NCBI GenBank assembly: GCA_964244295.1
Contig: CAXTIG010000019.1
Span: 44,410-108,409, forward strand
Source of the DNA: JAJAZB01 sp964244295
GTDB taxonomy: Bacteria; Bacteroidota; Bacteroidia; Cytophagales; Spirosomataceae
Length of the DNA stretch: 64,000 nucleotides
Direction of reading: 5' to 3'
In this document: in pieces, positions 45,972 through 54,551 of the stretch
How the letters are laid out: each line of letters starts with the position of its first letter
Position numbering within the stretch: position 1 is the first letter of the stretch
Made by a program: the position numbers and the translations under genes
The notes under the pieces: generated by a model
Told to the model about the DNA's origin: nothing
Seen by the model: only the letters and a program-made list of their open reading frames with translations
The model's database searches: none

Positions 45972-47336
45972 ATGATTTCCGTCGAAACCCGTCAACTCAC
46001 GATTGAAGCCGCCTGGTTCGCTGCCCAAACCGGCGGCCACCCGGCGGCGCTCTGGCGCTTACCGAAGTCCGGTGAAAAACAACTGCTCATCGACCTCTCC
46101 GACCAGGACCGCCGGGGAAAACTGGATTTGGAGGAAGCCGCCCCCGGTTTCGCCCTCGGCCCCTTTCTGAATCCTGACGGCCAGCAAACCCGGCTGCTCC
46201 GCGCTGATTTGTACTTTCGGTTCGATGCGGGAAATGCGATTTTGGAGGAACAAACCTCACCTTCGGCGGATCGGCGGCGGGTGTTGGAGTTTGAAGACTC
46301 ATTGAAAAATCAAGGTCTGTCTCGGCTGACTATCGTAGACGGTTGGCCGTTGCCGGGTAAGCCGCAGACGCGCAGTCCCTACGCTAGTCAGCAAAGGCCA
46401 AATTCGAGCGATTCAGACGAACAATTTTCTAAAAACGTCCGCCTCGCCCTGGAAGCCATCGAAGCGGGTCAATTCAAGAAAGTCGTCCTCTCCCGCACCA
46501 AGCAGGTGGCGCTGCCCGCCGACTTCGGCGTGGTAGCGGCCTTCAACCGGCTGTGCGAGGCCTACCCCAACGCCTTCGTTTCGGCGGTATCGCTGCCCGA
46601 TGAGGCGGCGATTTGGCTGGGGGCCACGCCCGAAACCCTCGTGAGCGTCGACGCCGCCGGGCTGTTTCGCACCGTGTCGCTGGCGGGTACCCAGTCCGCC
46701 TACGATACCGACGGGAACCTGCTCCGGCCCGTGGAAGCGCGCTGGTCGCACAAGGAAATCGAGGAACAGGCCCACGTGAGCCGGTACATCATCGAGTGTT
46801 TCAAGAAAATCCGGCTGCGGGAGTACGTCGAAAACGGGCCAAAAACTGTGCAGGCGGGCAATTTGATGCACCTACGCACCGACTACGTGGTGGACGCGCA
46901 GGCGGTGGGGTTCCCTCAACTCGGCACCATCATGCTCGACTTGCTGCACCCCACCTCGGCGGTGTGCGGTACGCCGAAAGCGCCCGCGCTGGAGTTTATC
47001 CAGGCCCACGAAGGCTACGACCGGGAGTGGTACAGCGGGTTTCTGGGGCCAGTGAACATCGGCGGGGAAAGCCACTTGTTCGTCAACCTGCGCACGATGA
47101 AAGTGGCTCCGACCTCTGGTCGGAGTTCGACCGCAGGTCGAAACGCATCGGAGTGGACCCTATCGGATGCGTTTCGACCTGCGGTCGAACTCCGACCGCA
47201 GGTCGGAGCCACCATCGCTACCTTGTACGCCGGGGCGGGCATCACCGAAGATTCGGTTCCCGAAAAAGAATTCGGGGAAACCGAACTCAAGTGCCAAACC
47301 CTGCTCAGCGTGATTGGCGGCGGGGCAAATCACTGA
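45972..47336 (+). CDS. menF: Isochorismate synthase carrying palindromic inserts
   Basis: From the ATG at 45972 (MISVETRQLT) there are 454 residues of the chorismate-binding fold: VRLALEAIEAGQFKKVVLSRTKQ, AIWLGATPETLVSV, FRTVSLAGTQ, RWSHKEIEEQAHVSRYI, HPTSAVCGTPKAPALEFI and YSGFLGPVNIGG. It converts chorismate to isochorismate for menaquinone (or siderophore) synthesis. About 36 residues (VAPTSGRSS ... VGAT) between NLRTMK and ATLYAGAGIT are encoded by the palindrome 47103-47212, and an earlier loop has a degenerate palindrome (46325-46392). Family members lack this stretch. Confidence 0.85.
   Translation: MISVETRQLTIEAAWFAAQTGGHPAALWRLPKSGEKQLLIDLSDQDRRGKLDLEEAAPGFALGPFLNPDGQQTRLLRADLYFRFDAGNAILEEQTSPSADRRRVLEFEDSLKNQGLSRLTIVDGWPLPGKPQTRSPYASQQRPNSSDSDEQFSKNVRLALEAIEAGQFKKVVLSRTKQVALPADFGVVAAFNRLCEAYPNAFVSAVSLPDEAAIWLGATPETLVSVDAAGLFRTVSLAGTQSAYDTDGNLLRPVEARWSHKEIEEQAHVSRYIIECFKKIRLREYVENGPKTVQAGNLMHLRTDYVVDAQAVGFPQLGTIMLDLLHPTSAVCGTPKAPALEFIQAHEGYDREWYSGFLGPVNIGGESHLFVNLRTMKVAPTSGRSSTAGRNASEWTLSDAFRPAVELRPQVGATIATLYAGAGITEDSVPEKEFGETELKCQTLLSVIGGGANH
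46325..46392. repeat. Degenerate palindrome inside isochorismate synthase
   Basis: The left half GCTGACTATCGTAG and right half CTACGCTAGTCAGC pair with one mismatch. They resemble the arms of the intergenic palindrome at 21855-21892 (12 identical bases at 46377-46388). It codes for a loop between the N-terminal domain and the catalytic core (WPLPGKPQTRSPYASQ). Confidence 0.55.
47103..47212. repeat. 110-bp palindromic element inside the isochorismate synthase frame
   Basis: Arms of about 47 bp (47103-47149 and 47166-47212) pair with a few mismatches and themselves contain the palindromes CTCCGACC-TCT-GGTCGGAG and CGACC-GCA-GGTCG. The reading frame passes through without a stop. The first 23 bases equal those in the MaoC-like gene (20158-20180, opposite strand), in the same frame. 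Confidence 0.92.
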
Positions 47337-47871
47337 GCTGCTTCGGCCCCTGATCGGTGTTGAGCACGAGGATACCCCGCCCGTTTTGCTGCTGTGAACT
47401 GATGCCCAAAATGCGCAGGCCCGTGGTGTCGTAAATCTCGGTTTCGTTCACCACCAACGCGTTGTGCTCGGAGGAATACTGGTAGGTCGTTCCGTTTTGC
47501 GTCACGCTGAAGCTCCCGCCCCGCCCCGATTGCTGCACCGAAGCCGAATTTTGCGAGGAGCCAGACGCGGTCTGCTGCATTCGCTCGGCAACCCGTCCGG
47601 CTTTTTGGGCGACCGCATCCGGCACGACGGGCGACTTCGAGGCCAGCGCCGCGAGGTCGGACAGGAAAGCGGCGACTTTGGCCTTGAGGGCATGGTTCAT
47701 CATGTCGCCAATCATCAGCATCCCGGCCTGCCACTGCCCATAGCCGCCCAGCGAAGGGTCGTTGAACTGGGCCTGCCGACCGCCGTTTTGCTGAAGCTGG
47801 GCCAGGATTTGTTGCGCCAGCGCCGGGCTGAAGCCGTGGCGCTCGGCGAGTTTAGAGAGTTCTTCGTTCAT
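47305..47871 (-). CDS. Hypothetical protein, 188 residues
   Basis: From the ATG at 47871 (MNEELSKLAERHGFSPALAQQ) there is a helical N-terminal part with GGYGQWQAGMLMIGDMMNHALK and a Gln/Ser-rich linker, then a small beta-rich C-terminal part (SFSVTQNGTTYQYSSEHN) ending GPKQLSDLPRRQSR. No family is recognised with confidence. It overlaps the end of the convergent isochorismate synthase by 32 bp, so the two genes share coding bases at their ends. Confidence 0.6.
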   Translation of the reverse strand: MNEELSKLAERHGFSPALAQQILAQLQQNGGRQAQFNDPSLGGYGQWQAGMLMIGDMMNHALKAKVAAFLSDLAALASKSPVVPDAVAQKAGRVAERMQQTASGSSQNSASVQQSGRGGSFSVTQNGTTYQYSSEHNALVVNETEIYDTTGLRILGISSQQQNGRGILVLNTDQGPKQLSDLPRRQSR

Positions 47872-48010
47872 AAAATGGAGCCGCCATGAGGCGGAAATTT
47901 TTCGTAAAGTTCGCAAAGAAAACGGGGGAACCCGGCACGTGCTGCGTGAAAACGCAGCGCCGTTTCGGTTAAAAAACTACCTTCGTAACAACCTAAAAAC
48001 CACGTTCCAC

Positions 48011-49189
48011 ATGGACGCATACATCGTAGCCGGTTACCGCACCGCCGTGGGCAAAGCCCCGCGCGGCGGCTTCCGCTTCACCCGCCCCGACGACCTCGCC
48101 GCCGAGGTCATCAAACACCTCGTCGCCTCGGTACCGGCCCTCGACCCGGCCCGCATCGACGACCTCATCGTGGGCAACGCCGTGCCCGAAGCCGAGCAGG
48201 GAATGCAGATTTCGCGGTACATCGCGCTGCTTTCGTTGCCCAGCACCGTGTCGGGCGTGACCATCAACCGCTACTGCGGCTCCGGGCTGGAGGCGATTGC
48301 GATGGCCTCGGCCAAAATCCACGTTGGCATGGCCGATTGCATCGTGGCGGGCGGTACCGAAAGCATGAGTTTGGTGCCCGTGATGGGCTACAAAACGGCG
48401 CTCAATTTTGAGATTGCCCAGAAAAATCCCGATTACTACATCGGCATGGGCCTTACCGCCGAGCAGGTGGCCGGGCAGTTCCACATCGGCCGCGAAGCCC
48501 AGGACCAGTTCGCTTTCGAGTCGCACCAGAAAGCCACGGCGGCGCTGAAGGAGGGAAAATTTAGGGACGAAATCGTGCCCGTGACGGTGAAGGAAACCTT
48601 TTTCGACGCGGCCACCGGCAAAAAACGCACGAAGGAATCGGTCGTCGATACCGACGAAGGCCCCCGCGCCGACACCAGTTTCGACGCGCTGGGAAAACTG
48701 AAGCCGGTTTTCGCGGCGGGTGGCTCGGTCACGGCGGGCAATTCCTCCCAAACCTCCGACGGCGCGGCCTTCGTACTGGTGATGTCGGAGAAACTGGTGA
48801 ACGAACTGAACCTCAAGCCCATCGCCCGGCTGGTGAGCTACGCCACGGCGGGCGTGGAGCCGCGCATCATGGGCATCGGCCCGGTGGCGGCCATTCCGAA
48901 GGCCGTGAAGCAAGCCGGCATCAAGCTGGACGACATCGAGCAAATCGAATTGAACGAAGCCTTCGCCGCCCAATCGCTGGCCGTGATTCAGGAACTGGGC
49001 CTCGACCGCGCCAAAATCAACCCCAACGGCGGGGCCATCGCCCTGGGTCACCCGCTGGGTTGCTCCGGCGCGAAACTCAGCATCCAACTCCTCAACGAAA
49101 TGCGCCGCCGCGACCAGAAGTACGGCATGGTGAGCGCCTGCGTGGGCGGCGGGCAGGGCGTGGCGGGGGTGTTCGAGCGGTTGAATTGA
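48011..49189 (+). CDS. fadA: Acetyl-CoA C-acyltransferase (FadA-type thiolase)
   Basis: From the ATG at 48011 (MDAYIVAGYRTAVG) there are 392 residues, the standard degradative thiolase. Catalytic residues are Cys89 in INRYCGSGLEA, His in LGHPLGCSGAK and Cys in SACVGGGQG; NEAFAAQ is also present. It cleaves 3-ketoacyl-CoA in beta-oxidation. It has both catalytic cysteines, unlike the thiolase at 18565-19713. The start is divergent from the 188-residue gene. Confidence 0.92.
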   Translation: MDAYIVAGYRTAVGKAPRGGFRFTRPDDLAAEVIKHLVASVPALDPARIDDLIVGNAVPEAEQGMQISRYIALLSLPSTVSGVTINRYCGSGLEAIAMASAKIHVGMADCIVAGGTESMSLVPVMGYKTALNFEIAQKNPDYYIGMGLTAEQVAGQFHIGREAQDQFAFESHQKATAALKEGKFRDEIVPVTVKETFFDAATGKKRTKESVVDTDEGPRADTSFDALGKLKPVFAAGGSVTAGNSSQTSDGAAFVLVMSEKLVNELNLKPIARLVSYATAGVEPRIMGIGPVAAIPKAVKQAGIKLDDIEQIELNEAFAAQSLAVIQELGLDRAKINPNGGAIALGHPLGCSGAKLSIQLLNEMRRRDQKYGMVSACVGGGQGVAGVFERLN

Positions 49190-49198
49190 TAAAAACCG

Positions 49199-49227
49199 GG
49201 CTGGCCTTCCCGTCAGGAAGGCCAGCC
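49199..49227. repeat. 29-bp hairpin (GGCTGGCCTTCC type)
   Basis: GGCTGGCCTTCC pairs perfectly with GGAAGGCCAGCC around CGTCA. It is 10 bp after fadA and 16 bp before the small antitoxin-like gene. Confidence 0.85.
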
Positions 49228-49242
49228 AATTTCCTAAAATCC

Positions 49243-49434
49243 ATGAAAACGCTGACCGTTCATTGCGACGAAGAACAGGAAAAGGTAGTTCGTACGCTGC
49301 TGGACTATTTGAGAATTCCGTTTGAAACTGCCGAAACGGAAAGCCGGGACTGGCAGCGGCTCACAGCCGAGCAGTTTTTGAACGGCTATGACGAGGCAGA
49401 CGCGGTTTATGACACGGTGAAATCACAATCGTAA
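49243..49434 (+). CDS. Small antitoxin-like protein (MKTLTV family), copy 2
   Basis: 63 residues starting MKTLTVHCDEEQEKVVRTLL and containing LTAEQFLNGYDEADAVYDTV, a tail I associate with Cytophagales antitoxins paired with RelE/PIN toxins. No toxin follows: a cloverleaf repeat begins 25 bp later. It is related in its start and size to the gene at 24895-25104. It may be an orphan antitoxin. Confidence 0.5.
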   Translation: MKTLTVHCDEEQEKVVRTLLDYLRIPFETAETESRDWQRLTAEQFLNGYDEADAVYDTVKSQS

Positions 49435-49458
49435 CACAAATGAAAACCTCCCCTCCCC

Positions 49459-49687
49459 GTCATTGCGAGCGCAGGTTTCAAAAAAGAATGAAATGAAGTG
49501 GTCCGCCGCTGCGGTTTTGAAACCGGAACGAAGCAATCCCCCCTTGGTAGCCGGGATAGCTTTTGGCAAGAACGGTTGGCATGGAAGGCTATTTAGTTTT
49601 GCTCTTTTGGTCTCCGATGGGGGATTGCTTCGCTCCGGCGGAAAAATGTCGTTTCACCTCCATTTTTCCGCCTCCGCTCGCAATGAC
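49459..49687. repeat. 229-bp cloverleaf inverted repeat (copy D)
   Basis: The outer stem GTCATTGCGAGCGCAGG pairs with one mismatch. Arm 1 is 49474-49524 (GGTTTCAAAA with TTTTGAAACC), the central stem uses GGAACGAAGCAATCCCCC, and arm 3 is 49637-49672 (GGCGGAAAAATG with CATTTTTCCGCC). The apical loop differs from A and B. The gap 49435-49789 otherwise has only the terminator below. Confidence 0.9.
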
Positions 49688-49730
49688 GCAGTGGATAGGT
49701 TTGATACAGCGTCAGCAACATAGTTTTCCC

Positions 49731-49769
49731 AAACGAAAAAGACCCGCCAAACGACGGGTCTTTTTCGTT
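49731..49769. terminator. Bidirectional terminator
   Basis: AACGAAAAAGACCCGCC and its complement on the right (GACGGGTCTTTTTCGTT) form a stem with T runs on both strands, just downstream of the minus-strand small membrane gene. Confidence 0.9.
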
Positions 49770-49789
49770 GAAACCGATCTGGTTTCGGA

Positions 49790-49999
49790 CTACTTCTTCC
49801 GCCCGGCTACCAGCACAACGATGCCGACGACGAGCACCAGCCCGCCCACGTAGGTCGGACAGGCGATGCGGTCGGTGTCTTTGGCGTTGATTTCGAGCGG
49901 GCCGAGGTCCACGACTTTCTTTTCGGTCGTGACGTTGAACCCGTTGAAAATCATCATCGCAATGCCGACGAGGATGAGGACGATGCCGAGTGCTTTCAT
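49790..49999 (-). CDS. Small two-helix membrane protein
   Basis: 69 residues with two helices (about residues 3-22 and 48-66) and a middle segment TEKKVVDLGPLEINAKD, ending GRKK. Similar two-helix, V-D-x-G-P-L proteins (DUF3185-like) are widespread and of unknown function. The ECF42 sigma operon is on the same strand upstream. Confidence 0.65.
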   Translation of the reverse strand: MKALGIVLILVGIAMMIFNGFNVTTEKKVVDLGPLEINAKDTDRIACPTYVGGLVLVVGIVVLVAGRKK

Positions 50000-50178
50000 G
50001 GTGAAAATGAAAAGTGAGAGGGTTGGATGGAGAGTACGGTTCGAAGGTTAAAAAAATTTACCAACTTGCCCGCCAACGCCCGGCGGGCGCTTTTTCTCTG
50101 AAAGCCTCTTTGGTTTTCAATAAACTCACCCTTCCCAACCATGTGTCGCCTCGTCGTTCTTGGTTCCGTGCCAACGCT

Positions 50179-51414
50179 TCAACCAAGTTGAGCCAGTTTC
50201 TCTCGAATGAGCTGCCTGTCGGTTTCCGTTTTTGCCAACGCTTTCGCCCGCTCAAAACTGGCTTTGGCGTTGCCGGGGTCGGTTGGCCCGTACAACTCGC
50301 CCAGCAACGTAAAGTACAGGTGATTCGTCGGCAGCCGGAGGGAACCGGCCTCCGCCAGCGCGGCCTCCCGCCCCCGGGCCTGGTAGAGGGCGTACAGCCG
50401 GTTGAGGGCCACGCTCGGGGAGTCGTTGATTCGCCGGAGCTGGTCGTAGAGCGCCAGGATGGCCGCCCACTTTTCCGGGGTGTCGGCCTTCGCGCAGTGC
50501 CACGACGCAATGCGGGCTTCGAGGTGGTAGGTGCTCAGTTCGTCGCCCCGCAGCGACCGCTCCAGGTAGTAAAACCCCCGGCGGATCAGGGCGGCATCCC
50601 ACCGGGCCTCGTTCTGCTGTTCGTAGAGCAGCACCGACGTGCCGGTCGGTTGCCGGGCTTCAAACCGGGAAGCGTGAAAACACATCAGCGCCAGCAACGC
50701 GTTGGTGGCCGGCTGGTCGGTCTGGTCGTAGTCGGTCAGCATCACCCCCAGGCGCATGGCTTCCAGGCAGAGTTCCTTCTGCAAGGGGCGGTTCTGGGTT
50801 TTGGAATAATACCCTTCGTTGAAAAGCAGGTAAATCACGCGCAGCACCCGGTCGAGTCGGCGGACGAGTTCGGCCTCCGGGGGCAGTTCCAGCCGGAGGC
50901 GCTGCTGGCGCAGTTTTTCTTTAGCCCGAAACAAGCGCTTGTTGATGGTTTCCTTGCTGGTCAGAAAGGCCTCGGCGATTTCGTCGATGCCAAACCCGCA
51001 GAGGATTCGCAGGGCCAGGCCAATCTGAGCTTCGGGGGCAATCACCGGCGTACACAGCGCGAAGAGCATTTGCAACTGGCTGTCGCGGATGGTTTCCTCC
51101 GAAAAATCGAATTCATCCGCTTCGGGTACCGCCCCCTGCCGGACCTCCATTTCAGGTAGAATCTTGTTGGTCAGTAGGTTATTCTTCCTGAACTGGTACA
51201 GCGTTTTTTGTTTGGCTACCGCGTAAAGCCAGGCAGTTGGGTTGGGCGGAATCCCCCGGACACCCCAGGTTTCGGCGGCCAGCAGGAAGGTTTCGCTCAC
51301 CACGTCTTCGGCCAGTTCGATGTGTTGCAAGCCAAACTGCCGGCTGAGTACGGCCACCATCCGGGCGAATTCCTGCTGAAACAGGTGCTTGAGCGAGGCC
51401 GGTTGGTTTTCCAT
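50179..51414 (-). CDS. ECF42-type RNA polymerase sigma factor
   Basis: 411 residues: sigma-70 region 2 (LAEDVVSETFLLAAETWG, PTAWLYAVAKQKTLYQFRKN), region 4 (LRILCGFGIDEIAEAFLTSKETINKRLFRAKEKL), then a long C-terminal TPR-like extension (LLFNEGYY, then SVALNRLYALYQARGREAAL) characteristic of ECF42 (COG4941). ECF42 factors are controlled by DGPF/YCII proteins instead of anti-sigma factors. The DGPF gene is directly upstream. Confidence 0.92.
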   Translation of the reverse strand: MENQPASLKHLFQQEFARMVAVLSRQFGLQHIELAEDVVSETFLLAAETWGVRGIPPNPTAWLYAVAKQKTLYQFRKNNLLTNKILPEMEVRQGAVPEADEFDFSEETIRDSQLQMLFALCTPVIAPEAQIGLALRILCGFGIDEIAEAFLTSKETINKRLFRAKEKLRQQRLRLELPPEAELVRRLDRVLRVIYLLFNEGYYSKTQNRPLQKELCLEAMRLGVMLTDYDQTDQPATNALLALMCFHASRFEARQPTGTSVLLYEQQNEARWDAALIRRGFYYLERSLRGDELSTYHLEARIASWHCAKADTPEKWAAILALYDQLRRINDSPSVALNRLYALYQARGREAALAEAGSLRLPTNHLYFTLLGELYGPTDPGNAKASFERAKALAKTETDRQLIREKLAQLG

Positions 51415-51432
51415 GCAAAAAGGGCGATTGAA

Positions 51433-51771
51433 TCAGGCCAGAATAGCCCGGACTTCCACGCTGCCCTGCGCATCCAGGGCCGGGCAGCCGTGGGCCAGGG
51501 CGGTTGCTTCGTTGAGGCTATCGGCTTTCACGATCAGAAAACTCCCCAACCGCTCTTTTACTTCCACAAACGGCCCGTCGGTCACGAGGCCCCCGGCCTT
51601 CACGACTTTGCCCTCCGTAGCCAGGCGAGGCCCCCGGCTCACTAATTTTCCCTGGGCGGCGATCCCGCCAACCCACTCCTGCCAGCGCCGGGCGATGGCT
51701 TCTAGTTCGGTGGGCGATAGGTGGCTGTGCTCGTAGCTGGGCTGACGGAACAGCAAGGCAAATTCGGTCAT
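51433..51771 (-). CDS. YCII/DGPF-domain protein
   Basis: 112 residues with the YCII fold and the eponymous motif in LVTDGPFVEVKERLGSF. DGPF proteins are the conserved partners of ECF42 sigma factors and probably their sensors or targets. The sigma gene begins 18 bp downstream and the DoxX gene lies 51 bp upstream, forming a three-gene operon. Confidence 0.9.
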   Translation of the reverse strand: MTEFALLFRQPSYEHSHLSPTELEAIARRWQEWVGGIAAQGKLVSRGPRLATEGKVVKAGGLVTDGPFVEVKERLGSFLIVKADSLNEATALAHGCPALDAQGSVEVRAILA

Positions 51772-51822
51772 GGGATTTCTAAAAAAAAGGTTGCGTACTT
51801 GAGAGAAACGGGCGCTGCCTGG

Positions 51823-52263
51823 TTAGCGGGTCGGCTCCGGGGTGTGTTCCAACTGGGGCACTTTCCCCCCCTCCACCAACCGGCGGTCGGCGGGGCGAAG
51901 GAACCAGGACCAAACGGTCAGCACCGCAAAAAGGAACGGTGCGATCCAGTGCTGAACCGCGTCGCCCGAAGCCAGGTGGGAAATAACGGCTCCGGTCAGC
52001 AGAAAAAAGAACCCGGCGTAGGCCCACTCTTTCACCAACAGAAAGCCCGGTATCACCAGGATAACTCCCCCGACTACCTTCCAGGCCCCGATGATTTTCA
52101 TCGAATACAGGGGGTACCCCAGGTGGATAAACCCGTCGGTGTTGACTTTCGCCCCGAAAAACTGGGCGGTGCCCCCGAGCACCATGCCGAACACCAGCAA
52201 GCCGGTGGTTGCCCAGTACCAGCGGCGCTTTCTTTTTTGAATGTTGCGGTTGTCGTTTGCCAT
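51823..52263 (-). CDS. DoxX family membrane protein
   Basis: 146 residues with four helices; WYWATTGLLVFGMVLGGTAQF, LGYPLYSMKIIGAWKVVGG and LKEWAYAGFFFLLTGA-like VKEWAYAGFFFLLTGAVISH fit DoxX/DoxD quinone-linked membrane proteins. In ECF42-DGPF loci DoxX is a common regulon member; this fits stress or redox response. It is the first gene of the operon. Confidence 0.85.
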   Translation of the reverse strand: MANDNRNIQKRKRRWYWATTGLLVFGMVLGGTAQFFGAKVNTDGFIHLGYPLYSMKIIGAWKVVGGVILVIPGFLLVKEWAYAGFFFLLTGAVISHLASGDAVQHWIAPFLFAVLTVWSWFLRPADRRLVEGGKVPQLEHTPEPTR

Positions 52264-52437
52264 GGCAAGGTACGTTTTGAGTTTACACCCCAGTAATGCC
52301 TGGTCAGCTTAAAATTGGACATCCGGGGTCGTTTTTTTTTCGGCGACCCGGTTGGCTTGTTTCTGAAAGGCCGACAGCCAGGTAGGTTTTGGTTGCCGTT
52401 GTCTTTCGGAGGATGAATCCGTAGCTCCCCCTTCGCC

Positions 52438-54546
52438 ATGCGCCCCCTCGCCCTCCTCGCCTCCCTCCTGCTAGCCGGTGGCCTGTTTTTGCCCGAGCCT
52501 TCCGCTCCCCCCACCGACTGGCCGGCGTACAACGGTGGCCCCGACCGCAACCATTTTTCACCGCTGACCCAAATCACGCCCGCCAACGTCGCCAACCTGC
52601 GCGTGGCCTGGACTTACGCCTCGGGCGGGGTGGATTCGGTGAAAAACAGCACCCAGATGCAGTGCAACCCGCTCGTCGTCGGCGGGATGCTGTACGGGGT
52701 TTCGGCGGGGTCGCAGGCCTTCGCGCTCGACGCGACGACGGGAAGAGAGATTTGGAAAACGGCCCTCCACGACGACACCTTCGCCATGAACAGCCGGGGC
52801 CTCAGCTACTGGACCGACGGGCGCGAGGCCCGGATTTTCTTCGCCTACGGCGCGCTGCTCTACGCCCTCGACGCCGCTACGAGTCGGGTGATTCCGGGTT
52901 TTGGAAAAGGCGGCAAGGTAAACCTGAAAGACGGCCTCGACCGCCCCGGTGCCGACGACTACGTGATTTCAAACACGCCGGGGGAGGTTTTCAAAAACCT
53001 GATTATCATGGGCACACGGGTATCGGAGAGCGCCCCGGCCCTGCCCGGCGACATCCGCGCCTACGACGTGCGCACGGGGCGGCTGGTCTGGACCTTCCGC
53101 ACCATTCCCCGCCCCGGCGAGCCGGGCTACGCCACCTGGCCGAAAGACGGCTACAAAAACGTGGGCGGAGCCAACGCCTGGATGGGCATGGCCCTCGACC
53201 GGCGGCGCGGCATCGTGTACGTGCCCACCGGCTCGGCAGCCTTCGATTTTTACGGCGGCAACCGGCACGGGGCCAACCTCTACGCCAACTGCCTGCTGGC
53301 CCTCGATGCCGCCACCGGCAAGCGCCTCTGGCACTACCAGACCGTTCACCACGACATCTGGGACCGAGACATTCCGGCTCCGCCCAATTTATTCACCGTC
53401 GTTCACGAGGGGAAAAAGGTGGATGCCGTTTCCGTTTTGTCCAAACAGGGTTTTCTGTTCGTCTTCGACCGGGTGACGGGAAAACCGCTGTTTCCCATCG
53501 AAGAGCGGCCCGTACCCGCTTCCGAAATTCCCGGTGAGCGGGCCTGGCCTACCCAACCGATTCCGTTGAAACCCGCGCCCTTCGCCCGGCAGGGCTTCAC
53601 TGAAAACGAGGTGAACGATTTTGTGACCGACCGCGACACGGTGCTGGCCCAACTCCGGGTTTCCCAAACCGGCCAACCTTTCATCCCCATCGGGCGCAAG
53701 CGGACGGTGTTTTTCCCCGGCACCGACGGCGGGGCGCAGTGGGGCGGCGCGGCGGTAGACGAAGCGGGCGTGCTGTACGTGCCCGCGAAGGAAGTGCCGG
53801 TGTACACCTCGATGGTAGCGACGAACTTTAGTTCGTCGTCCGCCCGCGCCGTTTCCCGCAGCGGCAACCAGCTTTACCAAACTAACTGCGCCGCCTGCCA
53901 CGGCCAAAGCCGCGAAGGCAGCCACGACGGCAGTTACCCGGCCCTGCTCAACGTCTCGGCCAAACGCGACGAGGCTTCCGTTCAGCAACTCCTCGCCAAA
54001 GGCCAGGGCATGATGCCCGCTTTCACGCACCTGAAGGAAGCCGAGCGCAAGGCCATCGTGGATTTTTTGTTCGGAAAAACAACAGCGGTGGCCTCGTCCG
54101 GGAAAGCGGCCCTGACGAGTGTGCCCTTCAACCACACTGGCTACAACCGCTGGTACGACCGGGCCGGGTACCCCGTGAGCCGCCCGCCCTGGGGTACGCT
54201 CACGGCCATCGACCTGAATTCGGGCGAACACCACTGGCAGGTGCCACTCGGCGAGTACCCCGAACTCGTCGCGAAGGGCCTGCCCCCAACGGGCACCGAC
54301 AACTACGGCGGCCCGGCCGTCACGGCCAGCGGCCTGCTTTTCATCGCCGCCACCCGCGATGAACTCATCCGGGCCTTCGACCGAAAAACGGGCCGGGAAC
54401 TGTGGCGGGCCAAACTCCCCGCCGCCGGGTACGCCTCGCCGAGCGTATACGCCGTCGGCGGGCGGCAGTACGTCGTCATCGCCTGCGGGGGAGGGAAGTT
54501 GAAAACGAAGTCGGGGGACCGGTACGTGGCGTTAGCGTTGCCGTGA
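52438..54546 (+). CDS. PQQ-dependent dehydrogenase with inserted cytochrome c domain
   Basis: 702 residues with a signal peptide (about residues 1-20). The eight-bladed quinoprotein propeller starts at DWPAYNGGPDRNHFSPLTQI and includes W-motifs such as GREIWKTAL and KRLWHYQTVHHDIWDRDIPA. A cytochrome c domain with heme site CAACH at residues 484-488 is inserted before the last blades, as in sugar/alcohol quinoprotein dehydrogenases (GCD-like). It would oxidise a sugar or alcohol in the periplasm using PQQ and pass electrons through heme c. The linker before the heme site is encoded by a palindrome (53819-53838). Confidence 0.85.
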   Translation: MRPLALLASLLLAGGLFLPEPSAPPTDWPAYNGGPDRNHFSPLTQITPANVANLRVAWTYASGGVDSVKNSTQMQCNPLVVGGMLYGVSAGSQAFALDATTGREIWKTALHDDTFAMNSRGLSYWTDGREARIFFAYGALLYALDAATSRVIPGFGKGGKVNLKDGLDRPGADDYVISNTPGEVFKNLIIMGTRVSESAPALPGDIRAYDVRTGRLVWTFRTIPRPGEPGYATWPKDGYKNVGGANAWMGMALDRRRGIVYVPTGSAAFDFYGGNRHGANLYANCLLALDAATGKRLWHYQTVHHDIWDRDIPAPPNLFTVVHEGKKVDAVSVLSKQGFLFVFDRVTGKPLFPIEERPVPASEIPGERAWPTQPIPLKPAPFARQGFTENEVNDFVTDRDTVLAQLRVSQTGQPFIPIGRKRTVFFPGTDGGAQWGGAAVDEAGVLYVPAKEVPVYTSMVATNFSSSSARAVSRSGNQLYQTNCAACHGQSREGSHDGSYPALLNVSAKRDEASVQQLLAKGQGMMPAFTHLKEAERKAIVDFLFGKTTAVASSGKAALTSVPFNHTGYNRWYDRAGYPVSRPPWGTLTAIDLNSGEHHWQVPLGEYPELVAKGLPPTGTDNYGGPAVTASGLLFIAATRDELIRAFDRKTGRELWRAKLPAAGYASPSVYAVGGRQYVVIACGGGKLKTKSGDRYVALALP
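53819..53838. repeat. Coding palindrome in the PQQ dehydrogenase linker
   Basis: CGACGAACTTTAGTTCGTCG is an 8-bp perfect stem with a TTTA loop, located in the linker between the propeller and the cytochrome domain (translated ATNFSSS). This type of CGAACTTTAGTTCG hairpin is commonly intergenic. Confidence 0.7.
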
Positions 54547-54551
54547 AAACG

